A stretch of 64,000 bases of DNA from Microtetraspora sp. NBRC 13810 (GCF_030268685.1 NZ_BSRQ01000023.1:62001-126000), one strand, 5' to 3'. Shown: positions 41,729 to 50,326, counted from the stretch's first letter. Numbers and translations are program-made. Notes: generated by a model not told the origin, from the sequence alone.

Positions 41729-41948
41729 GTCCGGCCGCCTCGGCCACCCCGTCGAGGAGCGCCGCCTTGCTGGGCACATGGTTGTAGAGCGACATGACGC
41801 CGACCCTGAGCTCGCCGGCGATCCTGCGCATCGACACCGCGTCCGCGCCCTCCCGCTCGATGAGTCCGACGGCGGCGTTGACGATGCGGCTACGGGACAG
41901 GGGCTCCGGGACAGGGGCTCCGCTGTCATGGCACCATTCTCCATACAC
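41729..41948 (-). pseudogene. Broken TetR-family regulator (HTH only)
   Basis: The minus strand encodes a good TetR helix-turn-helix: RIVNAAVGLIEREGADAVS, MRRIAGELRVGVMSLYNHV and PSKAALLDGVAEAAG. After that the family sequence stops and the frame runs into the transglycosylase 3' flank, so the ligand-binding two-thirds is missing. The likely original start (ATG 41929, MTAEPLSRS) is also frame-shifted by a 14-bp tandem duplication. A full frame could still start at ATG 41948. Probably non-functional. Confidence 0.75.
41894..41921. repeat. 14-bp tandem duplication in the TetR remnant
   Basis: Two adjacent perfect copies of gggacaggggctcc. Removing one copy restores a continuous TetR frame from ATG 41929; 14 is not a multiple of three. 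Confidence 0.92.
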
Positions 41949-41984
41949 CCGCGCCGGTGGAAGGCCGTGGCCGCCTCCCTCGCG

Positions 41985-42326
41985 CTAGAGGGTGAGCACG
42001 AAGACGACGGCCCCGGCCGCCACGGCGAGCGCGCCGAGCCAGGCGAGCGTCACGTCGGCGCCGGGGTCCAGCGGCCTGCCCCCGTGCAGCGCGCCCTGCA
42101 CCCGGGCGAACCGCACCCCGGTGCGCGCGAGCAGGATGCCGCCGAGCAGGGCGGCCAGCGCGAACGCCGCCGCGGACACCGGGGACACGCCCGCGCGCAG
42201 CGCCGAACCGGCGGCGACGATCCCGCCGCCGGCCAGCGCGGTGGCGGTGCGCACCCAGGCCAGCCGGGTGCGCTCGCTCTGCAGGCCGTCGTCCCACGGC
42301 TCGCGGGTGTTCACCTCGGGCCTCAT
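41985..42326 (-). CDS. DUF202 membrane protein (113 aa)
   Basis: Small membrane protein of the DUF202 (YidH-like) family: an N-terminal LQSERTRLAWVRTATALAGG motif followed by three hydrophobic helices. The LAW/TLAW motif is the family hallmark; function is unknown. ATG 42326 overlaps the stop of the upstream DUF202 gene by 4 nt (ATGA), so the two are co-translated and may form a hetero-oligomer. Confidence 0.88.
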   Translation of the reverse strand: MRPEVNTREPWDDGLQSERTRLAWVRTATALAGGGIVAAGSALRAGVSPVSAAAFALAALLGGILLARTGVRFARVQGALHGGRPLDPGADVTLAWLGALAVAAGAVVFVLTL

Positions 42327-42664
42327 CTCGCGGTCAGCACGAGGACCAGGGCGAGCAGCGCCACCACGGCGATGCCGTACCCGAGGAGCGGGGCCAGCGC
42401 GGGCGGCGGCAGCGGGGCGTCGCGGCGCAGCGCCCGCTGGATGTGCCGCCAGCGCGGGTAGGCCATCGCGGCGGCCACGGTGGCCAGGCTGACCAGGACG
42501 ACCGCCATCAGCGTGCGCAGCCAGGGCACGAACGTCTCGCCCGCCACGGCGGCCATCGCCACGCCCGCCGCGCTCAGCGCGAGCGAGGTGCTCAGCCAGG
42601 TGAGGAAGGTCCGCTCGTTGGCGAGGGTGAACCTGGGGTCGGGCTCCTTGCCCTCGGAATTCAT
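42323..42664 (-). CDS. DUF202 membrane protein, paralogue (113 aa)
   Basis: Second DUF202 protein of the same length as its partner: DPRFTLANERTFLTWLSTSLAL is the family signature (NERTFLTW), followed by three hydrophobic helices. Pairs of this kind recur in actinobacteria. First gene of a two-gene operon. The upstream 50 nt (42665-42714) are AT-richer and hold the probable promoter, adjacent to the 3' end of the lipoprotein genes on the same strand. Confidence 0.9.
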   Translation of the reverse strand: MNSEGKEPDPRFTLANERTFLTWLSTSLALSAAGVAMAAVAGETFVPWLRTLMAVVLVSLATVAAAMAYPRWRHIQRALRRDAPLPPPALAPLLGYGIAVVALLALVLVLTAR

Positions 42665-42714
42665 ACTTTGAGGCTATTTCGACCACTATTCCCCTAGATA
42701 AGGCGGGATAGGGG

Positions 42715-43095
42715 TCACTGGGCGGCGCAGGACGCCGTGATCACCTGGAGGTACTTCGCGGTGCCGGCCGACGCCCGCCGAATCGTCTCGGCGCCGCCGG
42801 CGGGGTCGAGGGAGCGGTAGAGGTCGGCCAGGCCGTCCAGCGCGTCGCCCAGCGTCGGGTCGCCGGCACCGGCCCCGGCCTGGTCCAGCTCGTCGGCGGC
42901 GGTGCGGAGCGCCTTCTTCAGCTCCGCCGGGTTGTCCCGGACGTCCGGCATCCGGTCGGCGAGCCGGCCGGTCGCCGTGATCGCGTCCTGACACGCCTGG
43001 ACCCGCACCACCGCGCCGCTGAGATCCCCGACCGCGCCGCATCCGCCGAGGAACAGCACGGCGCAGGCGGCGAGGACGATCGACCGGAACGGCAT
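42715..43095 (-). CDS. Small lipoprotein A (126 aa)
   Basis: A lipoprotein signal peptide with lipobox FLGGC (Cys 19) leads to a helical, Ala/Asp-rich domain with no known motif: RVQACQDAITATGRL, RDNPAELKKALRTAADEL, and GDPTLGDALDGLADLYRSLD. Two further Cys (one near the middle of helix 1 and one near the end, ASCAAQ) could form a disulfide. It is clearly paralogous to the next upstream gene, matching in RDNPxxLxxAL, GDxTLxxALxGLA and the Cys positions. Cell-surface role unknown. Confidence 0.8.
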   Translation of the reverse strand: MPFRSIVLAACAVLFLGGCGAVGDLSGAVVRVQACQDAITATGRLADRMPDVRDNPAELKKALRTAADELDQAGAGAGDPTLGDALDGLADLYRSLDPAGGAETIRRASAGTAKYLQVITASCAAQ

Positions 43096-43117
43096 GACGA
43101 CAACGATATGACCTGGA

Positions 43118-43507
43118 TCAGGTGCAGGCCGCCGTGATGTCGGAAACGTATCTCGCGGTGTCGGTCGCCGCCTTCTGGGCCGCGTCGACCGCGCTGTTGA
43201 CGTCGGTGATGTCGAGGTTCTGATAGGAGTTGGCGAGGCCCTCCAGCGCCTCCTGAAGGGTGGTGTCCCCGGCCTTGGCCGCGGCCCCTTCGAGCTTGGT
43301 CGCCGCCTCGTCGAGCGCCTGGTTGAGCTGCTCCGGATTGTCACGGAGGCTGGTCAGCTGGCCGACGATCTGGGTCGTCACCTGGGTGGCCTCCAGGCAC
43401 GCCTGCGCTTTGTCGACGGTGCCGCTGATCTCCTGCAGCTCGCCGCACCCGGTGAGGGTGAGGGCGGCGGCGGACGTGGTGAGAAGGACACGCGGGAGCA
43501 GTCGCAT
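43118..43507 (-). CDS. Small lipoprotein B, paralogue of A (129 aa)
   Basis: Signal peptide with lipobox LTGC (Cys 21), then a helical domain KAQACLEATQVTTQIVGQL, LRDNPEQLNQALDEAATKL, AGDTTLQEALEGLANSYQNLD and an end TAACT. Same architecture, length and Cys placement as lipoprotein A, 22 bp downstream, so a tandem duplication. Both are unrecognised beyond this. The start overlaps no neighbour; upstream is the UBP finger gene on the other strand. Confidence 0.8.
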   Translation of the reverse strand: MRLLPRVLLTTSAAALTLTGCGELQEISGTVDKAQACLEATQVTTQIVGQLTSLRDNPEQLNQALDEAATKLEGAAAKAGDTTLQEALEGLANSYQNLDITDVNSAVDAAQKAATDTARYVSDITAACT

Positions 43508-43672
43508 GCCTAGACCCTACCCAAGCCCTCCTCTCCCCGCGTGAGATCGAACTTGACGGAACAAACCACCTCTGAGTCAGGAGCGGCCCTTTCGCTCCGG
43601 CACCGGCTGACAGGAGGGGGCCAGGGTTGCGTTAGTAGGATCTGGGGAGGTTTCGACCGAGAGGTGATGGTG

Positions 43673-43933
43673 ATGGGGATGTGCGAGCACATCGCGAAGG
43701 CCGCCGATCCGGCGCCGCGAACACCGGAGGGCTGCGAGGAGTGCCTCATCAGCGGCGGCCGCTGGGTGCACCTGCGCCGGTGCCTGGAATGCGGGCACAT
43801 CGGCTGCTGCGACTCCTCACCCCACCGGCACGCGACCGCCCACTTCCACGCCACGAGCCATCCCGTGATCCGCTCCTTCGAGCCCGGCGAGGACTGGAAG
43901 TGGTGTTTCGTGGACCAGACCCTGGTCCCCTGA
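43673..43933 (+). CDS. UBP-type zinc finger protein (86 aa)
   Basis: A complete ZnF-UBP domain: MCEHI, GCEECL, RRCLECGHIGCCD, SSPHRHATAHFHATSHPV and a final KWCFVDQTLV. In eukaryotic deubiquitinases this finger binds the C-terminal Gly-Gly of ubiquitin; in bacteria its ligand is not known. ATG 43673 is chosen because GAGAGG lies 8 nt before it; 43667 and 43679 also fit. A TAGGAT about 30 nt upstream may be the -10. Convergent with the Na+/H+ antiporter, 16 bp apart. Confidence 0.88.
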   Translation: MGMCEHIAKAADPAPRTPEGCEECLISGGRWVHLRRCLECGHIGCCDSSPHRHATAHFHATSHPVIRSFEPGEDWKWCFVDQTLVP

Positions 43934-43949
43934 TCCCGCCGCGGAGCGC

Positions 43950-45536
43950 TCAGGGGCGTTCCAGGATGGCCTCTTCGAAGTCGAGCTCCTGCATCACGCG
44001 GCGGAGCACCTCGTCGTCGATGCGCCGCTCGTTGCGCAGCCGTACGAAGACCTGGCGTTCGGCGTCCAGCATCTCGCGGCGCAGCCGGCGGTAGACGGCG
44101 CTCGGGGTCTCCTCGCCCTCGGGTCCGGTGCCGCCGCCGAGGCGTTCCCAGGCGTTGAGGGTGCGGCGCTCGGACTTGGAGCGGAGCTGGGCGACGATGT
44201 CGGCGTGCAGTTCGGCCACGCCGTCGGCGACGAGCTCTTCGAGGCGGGCCAGCCCCGCGCTCGCCGCCGCCTGCTGCGCGCCCGCCTCCGCGAGGTTGTC
44301 CGCGTAGATCTCCCGCTCGCTGGACACCTTCAGCCGCCTGAGCAGCATGGGGAAGGACAGCCCCTGCACCAGCAGGGTGCCGATCACCACCGAGAAGGTG
44401 AGGAAGAGCAGCAGGTTGCGGCCGGGCAGGTCGTCCGGGATGGCGAAGGCGGCGGCCAGCGACACCACGCCGCGCATGCCGGCCCAGGAGATGACGGCGA
44501 CCTGCCTCCCGGGGGGCCGGGGCTCGCGTTCGCGGATCCTGCGGGACAGCCGGGGCAGGTAGGTGGCGGGGATCACCCACACGATCCGGGCCAGCACGGC
44601 CGTGACGAAGACCGCCGCCGCGTAGCCGGCCAGCGCCCACGGCTCCTCGGTACGCAGCCCGGCGACGACGATCGCGTGCAACTGGAGGCCGATCAGGGCG
44701 AAGACGATCGCCTCCAGGAGGAAGGACAGCACCCGCCAGACGGCGTCGGACAGCAACCTGGTGCCGAACCCGGTCCGGTACATGCGGTGACCGATGTACA
44801 GCCCGACGATCACCACCGAGATCACCCCGGAGGCGTGCACGAGCTCGGCGAGCATGTAGCTGCCGAAGGGGATCAGCAGCATGATCGTGTTCTCGACCAG
44901 CGCGTCCCTGATCCGCTCCAGGATCCAGCCGAGCGCCCACGCCAGCGCGAGGCCGATCACCACGCCGCCGGCGGCGGAGTAGAGGAACTCCAGGGCGCCG
45001 CCGAACATGCTGACGCCCTGGCCGGTCGCGGCGGCGATCGCCACCCGGTAGGCGGTGAGCGCGGTGGCGTCGTTGAACAGGCTCTCCCCGACCAGGATCG
45101 TGATCACCCGCCGGGGCAGCCCCAGCCTGCGGGCCACCGCCACGGCCGCCACCGCGTCCGGCGGCGCGACGATCGCGCCCAGCGCGAAGGCGGCGGCCAG
45201 CGGCAGCCCCGGCACGATCAGGTGGGCCACCAGGCCGACCACCAGGGTGCTGAAGAGCACCAGCCCGACCGACAGCAGCCCCACCGCCCGGCGCACCTCG
45301 CGCAGCCGCATGTAGGAGCTGTCCAGCGCCGCCGCGTAGAGCAGCGGCGGCAGGAAGACCAGCAGCACGATCTCCGGGTCCAGCTCGTACTCGGGCACGC
45401 CCGGCACGAACGACAGCAGCAGCCCCACCGCGACCAGCACCAGCGGGACCGGCCAGCCCAGCCGCCTGGCCACCGCCGCGAGCGCGACCGCCCCGGCGGG
45501 CAGCGCGAGCAACTCGATCCCCATCAATGCGTTCAA
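43950..45536 (-). CDS. CPA1-family Na+/H+ antiporter (528 aa)
   Basis: Twelve or so hydrophobic helices with the CPA1 signatures LVFLPPLLYAAAL, GAIVAPPDAVAAVAVARRLG and GESLFNDATALTAYRVA, where the Asp of FNDAT is the ion-binding residue. A further conserved segment is SWAGMRGVVSLAAAFAI. A cytoplasmic tail of about 110 residues is charged and helical, with DEVLRRVMQELDFEEA near the end. It exports Na+ (or K+) in exchange for protons. TTG 45536 has GAGGGGG 4 nt upstream; ATG 45524 is an alternative with poor spacing. Confidence 0.92.
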   Translation of the reverse strand: MNALMGIELLALPAGAVALAAVARRLGWPVPLVLVAVGLLLSFVPGVPEYELDPEIVLLVFLPPLLYAAALDSSYMRLREVRRAVGLLSVGLVLFSTLVVGLVAHLIVPGLPLAAAFALGAIVAPPDAVAAVAVARRLGLPRRVITILVGESLFNDATALTAYRVAIAAATGQGVSMFGGALEFLYSAAGGVVIGLALAWALGWILERIRDALVENTIMLLIPFGSYMLAELVHASGVISVVIVGLYIGHRMYRTGFGTRLLSDAVWRVLSFLLEAIVFALIGLQLHAIVVAGLRTEEPWALAGYAAAVFVTAVLARIVWVIPATYLPRLSRRIREREPRPPGRQVAVISWAGMRGVVSLAAAFAIPDDLPGRNLLLFLTFSVVIGTLLVQGLSFPMLLRRLKVSSEREIYADNLAEAGAQQAAASAGLARLEELVADGVAELHADIVAQLRSKSERRTLNAWERLGGGTGPEGEETPSAVYRRLRREMLDAERQVFVRLRNERRIDDEVLRRVMQELDFEEAILERP

Positions 45537-45631
45537 GCCGCCCCCTCAACCGATGTCCGCGCGCCCTCAGCGTACGACCGGCCCGCCCGGACGGGCGACG
45601 GGGTCCCCCACCCGTGGATCACGGGTACGGG

Positions 45632-46786
45632 TCACCAGTCGCGGCGGTCGTCCCTGTCGTCGCGTCCCTGCTCGGGGCGCAGCCGCTCGCCGGTGGCGTA
45701 GGGGATGATGTCGTCGCTGTAGGGGCGGTTCTGGTAGTACTCGTCGCCGGCCGCGCCCGGGCCGAGGCCGAGCGGGTCGGCGCGGTCCACCTGCGGGTGC
45801 CCCGCGTCGTAGGCCGGGGTGCCGTACGGGTCGGGGTGCGGGACCTGCCTGCCGTAGCCGGCGTCCTGCTCCAGGGATCCGTAGTTGTAGTCGGCGTAGT
45901 CGGTGCCCTGCTGCGCGGGCACGGTGTACTGCGAGCCGTGCTCGTCCACCTCGCGGGCGGAGAAGCCGTAGGGGTCGGTGTCGGAGCCGCCGCCCTGCCT
46001 GCCGCGCGAGCCGGCCGGGGGCGCGGCGTACGGGTCGGCGTAGGGGTCGGGCGCCGGGTAGTCCAGGTCGGGGCGGGACGACCTGCCGTACTGGTCGTCG
46101 AGGAGGTTCTCGCGCGGGATCGGGTCGGCCGCGCGCTGGCCGGCGACGAGCTTGTCGGCGACCGGGCCGCCGCGCACCACGAGGACGTCGTTGGGGCCGA
46201 GCCCGCCGGCCGCGCGCTGCGCCTCCGGCGCGGGGTCGTCGGCGTAGTGGCCCTGGTAGTCGGCCTGGTAGCCGTCGTGGCCGCGGGCCGGGTCATACCC
46301 CTGGTAGTCGCCCTGGTAGTCGTCGCGGGCGGCCATGGGGTCGGGGTAGTAGTCGTCGCGGGCGCCGGTGTCGGCGTACTGGCCGGCGGGGTAGTCGTCG
46401 TGCCCCTGGGCGGCCTCCTGGTAGTGGCCGGCGGCGGGGTAGTCCTGCTGGGGCGGCCTCGCGTAGTGCCCGGTCGCGGGGAAGTCGCCCGCGGTCTCGG
46501 CCGTCTCCTCCGGGTAGTCGGCGGGCTGGGCCTGCGGTGCGTGCTGGCCCGACTGGACGAGCTCGTCGCCTCCCGCCTCCGCGTAGCCGTCGTCGAGGGT
46601 GTCGAGCAGGCGCCCGACGTCCTCCAGGGGCATGCGGAAGCTGGCGGTGCACATCTCGCCGCGCCAGAGGCTCAACACGAGTGTCCCCTCGTGCCACGTG
46701 ACCCGGAGAACGCGGTCCTGACCACGGGCATCGAAGAACACTTCACCGAACGACGGCAACGGGACAACTTCCGACATGGCAGACAT
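45632..46786 (-). CDS. Tyr/Asp/Gln-rich disordered protein with a small N-terminal domain (384 aa)
   Basis: Residues 1-75 form a compact domain (PSFGEVFFDARGQDRVLRV, then TLVLSLWRGEMCTASFRMPL, LLDTLDD) that looks like a small beta-sheet module. The remaining 300 residues are low complexity, rich in Tyr, Asp, Gly, Pro and Gln, with recurring DYPA(A)GHY, DYQGDYQGY and DPYADPY. Such composition is typical of disordered, condensation-prone proteins. No signal peptide or membrane segment. Two ATGs (46786 and 46777) are possible starts. Divergent from dinG. Confidence 0.75.
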   Translation of the reverse strand: MSAMSEVVPLPSFGEVFFDARGQDRVLRVTWHEGTLVLSLWRGEMCTASFRMPLEDVGRLLDTLDDGYAEAGGDELVQSGQHAPQAQPADYPEETAETAGDFPATGHYARPPQQDYPAAGHYQEAAQGHDDYPAGQYADTGARDDYYPDPMAARDDYQGDYQGYDPARGHDGYQADYQGHYADDPAPEAQRAAGGLGPNDVLVVRGGPVADKLVAGQRAADPIPRENLLDDQYGRSSRPDLDYPAPDPYADPYAAPPAGSRGRQGGGSDTDPYGFSAREVDEHGSQYTVPAQQGTDYADYNYGSLEQDAGYGRQVPHPDPYGTPAYDAGHPQVDRADPLGLGPGAAGDEYYQNRPYSDDIIPYATGERLRPEQGRDDRDDRRDW

Positions 46787-47022
46787 AGTGCTTTAACCAG
46801 CCTTTATTCGTCCACTCGACCTCGGAGAACCCTACCGAACCAGCCCTTTCGTCCCTTTCTCTGGCCCCAAGAGGCACAGCAGGTAGATCTCCTTCGACCT
46901 TCCTTGAGACCCCCGGGCTCCCGCTAGTCTGCCACGCGACATCCCTCTCGGCTCCTGGAATACCGGGATGCGTCCGGCCCTTCGTCGCGGCGCGAGCGGC
47001 ACACGCCGCCCCCCGGAGCGGG

Positions 47023-47028
47023 TAGCGT
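47023..47028 (+). promoter_or_regulatory. Putative -10 (TAGCGT) of dinG
   Basis: TAGCGT ends 8 nt before GTG 47037 with no ribosome-binding site between; leaderless transcription is likely. Confidence 0.5.
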
Positions 47029-47036
47029 TGACTGCC

Positions 47037-49067
47037 GTGCCAGACGCGACGCCCGACACCAGCCAGAAGACCGCCGCGCCGGACCTGCCGCCGGTGGAGG
47101 AGTTGCTCGCCGCGGCGGTGCACGCGCTCGGCGGGAGCGAGCGCCAGGGCCAGGTGGCGATGGCGAAGGCCGTGCAGGACGCGATCGACGCCCGCGAGCA
47201 CGTCGCCGTGCAGGCCGGCACCGGCACCGGCAAGTCGCTGGCCTACCTCGTCCCGTCCATCAGGCACGCGATGGCGTCCGAGGCGGCCGTGGTGGTCTCC
47301 ACCGCGACCATCGCCCTGCAGCGCCAGCTCGTCGACCGCGACCTGCCCAGGCTGGCCGAGGCCCTCGCCGCCGAGCTGCCGCACGAGCCGACGTTCGCGA
47401 TCCTCAAGGGCCGCCGCAACTACCTGTGCCGGTACAAGCTGAGCGCCGCCTGGCCCGAGGAGGACGAGGCGGAGCAGCTCTTCGACGCCCGCGAGGTGAG
47501 CGCCACCGGGCGCATGGTCAAGCGGATCCAGGAGTGGGCCGAGGACACCGAGCTGGGCGACCGGGACGAGCTGGTGCCCGGCGTCAACGAGCAGGCGTGG
47601 CGGCAGTTCTCGGTCAGCGCCAAGGAGTGCCTCGGCGCGCAGAAGTGCCCGAGCGGCGCCGAGTGCTTCGCCGAGCTGGCCCGCGACCGGGCCGGGCAGG
47701 CCGACATCGTCGTCACCAACCACTCACTGCTGGCCATCGACGCGATGGAGGACTTCGACCTGCTGCCCGAGCACGACGTCGTCGTGGTGGACGAGGCGCA
47801 CGAGCTGGTCGACCGGGTCACCTCGGTGGTGACCGGCGAGCTGTCGGAGTCCACCGTGGGCTTCGCCGTCCGCCGGGTGGGGCGGCTCATCGAGCAGGCC
47901 GTCGCCGACCGGCTGCTGGAGGCGGGCGAAGACCTCAAGGCGCTCCTCGCCGCCGCGCCCGCCGGCCGGATCGACGACCTGCCCGAGGTGCTCGGCATGA
48001 CCCTGGCCCTGGTCAGGGACGCGGCGTTCGCCTGCATCACCGCGCTCGGCCCGCGTGGCGAGCGGCGCGGGGCCGGCGAGGACCCGGAGCAGGCGGGCAT
48101 CCGCAAGGCCGCGTTCACCGCGCTGGACGAGGTGCACGACACCGCCCAGCGGATGCTCGACGCCTTCGGGCACGACTCCGAGGTGGACCGCGCCGACGTG
48201 GTCTGGCTGGACGAGGGCACCGGGCGGATGCCGCCCAGGCTGAACATCGCGCCGCTCAGCGTCGCGGGGATGCTCCGCGACAAGCTCTTCGGCTCGCGCA
48301 CCGTGGTCCTCACCTCGGCCACCCTCGCGCTCGGCGGCGCCTTCGACGGCCTGGCCCGGCAGTGGGGCCTCGCGGCGCCCGGCGACGGCAAGAAGGCCAC
48401 GTGGCAGGGGCTGGACGTCGGCTCCCCCTTCGACCACCCGCGCAGCGGCATCCTCTACGTCGCCAAGCACCTGCCCTCCCCCGGCCGCGACGGCCTGAGC
48501 CCCGCCTATCTGGACGAGATCGCCGAGCTGATCGAGGCGGCGGGCGGGCGCACGCTCGGCCTGTTCTCCTCCATGCGGGCCGCCAAGGCGGCCACCGAGG
48601 CGCTGCGCGAGCGGCTGAGCGTGCCGCTGCTGTGCCAGGGCGACGACTCGACGATGCAACTCGTCAAGCAGTTCGCCCAGGACGAGCCCACCTGCCTGTT
48701 CGGCACCCTGTCGCTGTGGCAGGGCGTCGACGTGCCCGGCCCGTCGCTGCGCCTGGTGATCATCGACAGGATCCCGTTCCCGCGCCCCGACGACCCGCTG
48801 GCCTCGGCCCGCCAGCGGCACGTGGCGGCCAAGGGCGGCAACGGCTTCATGGCCGTCGCCGCCACCCACGCCGCGCTGCTGCTGGCCCAGGGGGCGGGCC
48901 GGCTGCTGCGCTCGCAGTCGGACAAGGGCGTGGTGGCGGTGCTCGACCCGCGCCTGGCCACCGCCCGCTACAGCTCGTTCCTGCGCGCCTCGCTGCCGCC
49001 GTTCTGGGAGACCAGCAATCCGGACATGGTCCGCGGCGCCCTCAAGCGCCTCGCCTCGGAGAGCTGA
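47037..49067 (+). CDS. dinG: ATP-dependent DNA helicase DinG-like, XPD superfamily 2 (676 aa)
   Basis: Superfamily-2 5'-3' helicase with Walker A AGTGTGKSLAYL (near residue 64), DEAH box in VVVVDEAHEL, and four Cys placed for an Fe-S cluster (YLCRYK, KECLG, QKCPSG, AECFAE). C-terminal motifs are VVLTSATLALGG, QGVDVPGPSLRLVIIDRIPFPRP and AQGAGRLLRS. It unwinds R-loops, flaps and stalled forks. No fused exonuclease domain, as is usual for the actinobacterial type. GTG 47037 is chosen from the TAGCGT element 8 nt before it. No LexA box seen. Confidence 0.9.
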   Translation: MPDATPDTSQKTAAPDLPPVEELLAAAVHALGGSERQGQVAMAKAVQDAIDAREHVAVQAGTGTGKSLAYLVPSIRHAMASEAAVVVSTATIALQRQLVDRDLPRLAEALAAELPHEPTFAILKGRRNYLCRYKLSAAWPEEDEAEQLFDAREVSATGRMVKRIQEWAEDTELGDRDELVPGVNEQAWRQFSVSAKECLGAQKCPSGAECFAELARDRAGQADIVVTNHSLLAIDAMEDFDLLPEHDVVVVDEAHELVDRVTSVVTGELSESTVGFAVRRVGRLIEQAVADRLLEAGEDLKALLAAAPAGRIDDLPEVLGMTLALVRDAAFACITALGPRGERRGAGEDPEQAGIRKAAFTALDEVHDTAQRMLDAFGHDSEVDRADVVWLDEGTGRMPPRLNIAPLSVAGMLRDKLFGSRTVVLTSATLALGGAFDGLARQWGLAAPGDGKKATWQGLDVGSPFDHPRSGILYVAKHLPSPGRDGLSPAYLDEIAELIEAAGGRTLGLFSSMRAAKAATEALRERLSVPLLCQGDDSTMQLVKQFAQDEPTCLFGTLSLWQGVDVPGPSLRLVIIDRIPFPRPDDPLASARQRHVAAKGGNGFMAVAATHAALLLAQGAGRLLRSQSDKGVVAVLDPRLATARYSSFLRASLPPFWETSNPDMVRGALKRLASES

Positions 49068-49079
49068 CCGGCGCCAGGC

Positions 49080-49838
49080 TCAGACGTACGGCGTCAGGCC
49101 CGGCCGTTTGGGGGCGACCTCGTCGCCGGACGACGTGCCCTGGATGCGGCGGCCGATCCACGGCAGCAGGTGGCGGCGCAGCCACTCCGCGTCCTCCTTG
49201 CGCCTGACCCGGGGGTCCACCGGGCCGCGGTCCGGCCACGCCTCCCGCCAGGAGTCCTCGCACGGCACGTCCAGCACGTCCAGCACCCGGGCCGCGACCA
49301 GCCGGTGGCCCGACTCGTTCATGTGGATCCGGTCCTCGCTCCAGGCCCGCCAGTCGCGCAGGCTCTGCATGGACCACTGGTCGACGAGGCGGCAGCCGTA
49401 CAGGTCGGCGATGGACCGCAGGTGCATGTAGAAGATCGCGAACCGGCCGCGGTAGCGGCGCAGCAGCGGCGTGTCACGCAGGTCCATGCCGGTGAAGACG
49501 AGGACGTCGGCGCCGGTGGCGCGCAGGTCGCGCACGGCGCGGGCGAAGGTCTTGGCCAGCAGGTCGGGGTCGGCGCCGGGGCGCAGCAGGTCGTTGCCGC
49601 CGGCGCAGAAGCTGATCAGGTCGGGCCTCATCCCGACCGCCAGGGGGACCTGCTCCTCGACGACCTCGGCCAGCAGCCGCCCCCGGACCGCCAGGTTGGC
49701 GTAACGGAAGTCCGGCTGCCGTACGGCGAGCCGCTCGGCCACCCGGTCCGCCCAGCCGCGGAACCGGCCGTCCGGACCCGGATCGTTGAGCCCTTCGGTG
49801 AAGCTGTCCCCGATGGCCGCGAAGGAGCGGTAGCTCAT
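49080..49838 (-). CDS. SGNH/GDSL hydrolase (252 aa)
   Basis: All four SGNH blocks are present: GDSFTEG (block I, nucleophile Ser near residue 11), NLAVRG (II), GGNDLLRPG (III) and DRIHMNESGH (V, catalytic Asp/His). No signal peptide, so the enzyme is cytoplasmic; it cleaves an ester of unknown identity. A charged C-terminal extension (VRRKEDAEWLRRHLLPW) is common in actinobacterial members. GAGG lies just before ATG 49838. Convergent with dinG, 12 bp apart, and downstream of the aro operon terminator on the same strand. Confidence 0.9.
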   Translation of the reverse strand: MSYRSFAAIGDSFTEGLNDPGPDGRFRGWADRVAERLAVRQPDFRYANLAVRGRLLAEVVEEQVPLAVGMRPDLISFCAGGNDLLRPGADPDLLAKTFARAVRDLRATGADVLVFTGMDLRDTPLLRRYRGRFAIFYMHLRSIADLYGCRLVDQWSMQSLRDWRAWSEDRIHMNESGHRLVAARVLDVLDVPCEDSWREAWPDRGPVDPRVRRKEDAEWLRRHLLPWIGRRIQGTSSGDEVAPKRPGLTPYV

Positions 49839-49863
49839 CACACCTCGATCTCACATCGTCGCA

Positions 49864-49888
49864 CCGCCGCGCCGCACCCGCGCGGCGG
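49864..49888 (-). terminator. Hairpin after the aro operon
   Basis: 8-bp GC-only stem (ccgccgcg with cgcggcgg), 3 nt beyond the aroQ stop. No U tract. Confidence 0.55.
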
Positions 49889-49891
49889 CCC

Positions 49892-50326
49892 TCACTCGCC
49901 CTCTGCCGCGATCGCTTGTAAGGCGAGCACGTAGGAGCGCAGGCCGAAGCCGGCGATCGTGCCGGTGGCGACGGCGGCCACCACCGACGTGTGCCGGAAC
50001 TCCTCGCGGGCGGCGGGGTTGGAGATGTGCACCTCGATGAGCGTCGCGGTGCGCTGGGCGATGGCGTCGCGCACGGCGTAGGAGTAATGCGTGAACGCCG
50101 CCGGGTTGAGCACGACGGGGATCTTGGCGTCGGCGGCCTCGTGCAGCCAGCCGACCAGCTCCGCCTCGTCGTCGGTCTGCCGCACGTCGACGGACAGGCC
50201 CAGCTCCCTGCCGGTCTCCCGGCACAGGGCCGCGAGGTCGGCGAAGGTCTCCGCGCCGTACACGTCGGGCTCGCGGGTGCCGAGCCTGCTCAGGTTGGGC
50301 CCGTTGAGCACGTGGACCGGCCTCAT
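49892..50326 (-). CDS. aroQ: 3-dehydroquinate dehydratase, type II (144 aa)
   Basis: Third enzyme of the shikimate pathway (3-dehydroquinate to 3-dehydroshikimate). Motifs of the dodecameric type II enzyme: [18 protein letters not shown] with the catalytic Tyr, [25 protein letters not shown] and HTSVVA...GTIAGFG. Normal length. ATG 50326 overlaps the aroB stop by 4 nt, so it is the last gene of the aroC-aroK-aroB-aroQ operon. Confidence 0.95.
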   Translation of the reverse strand: MRPVHVLNGPNLSRLGTREPDVYGAETFADLAALCRETGRELGLSVDVRQTDDEAELVGWLHEAADAKIPVVLNPAAFTHYSYAVRDAIAQRTATLIEVHISNPAAREEFRHTSVVAAVATGTIAGFGLRSYVLALQAIAAEGE

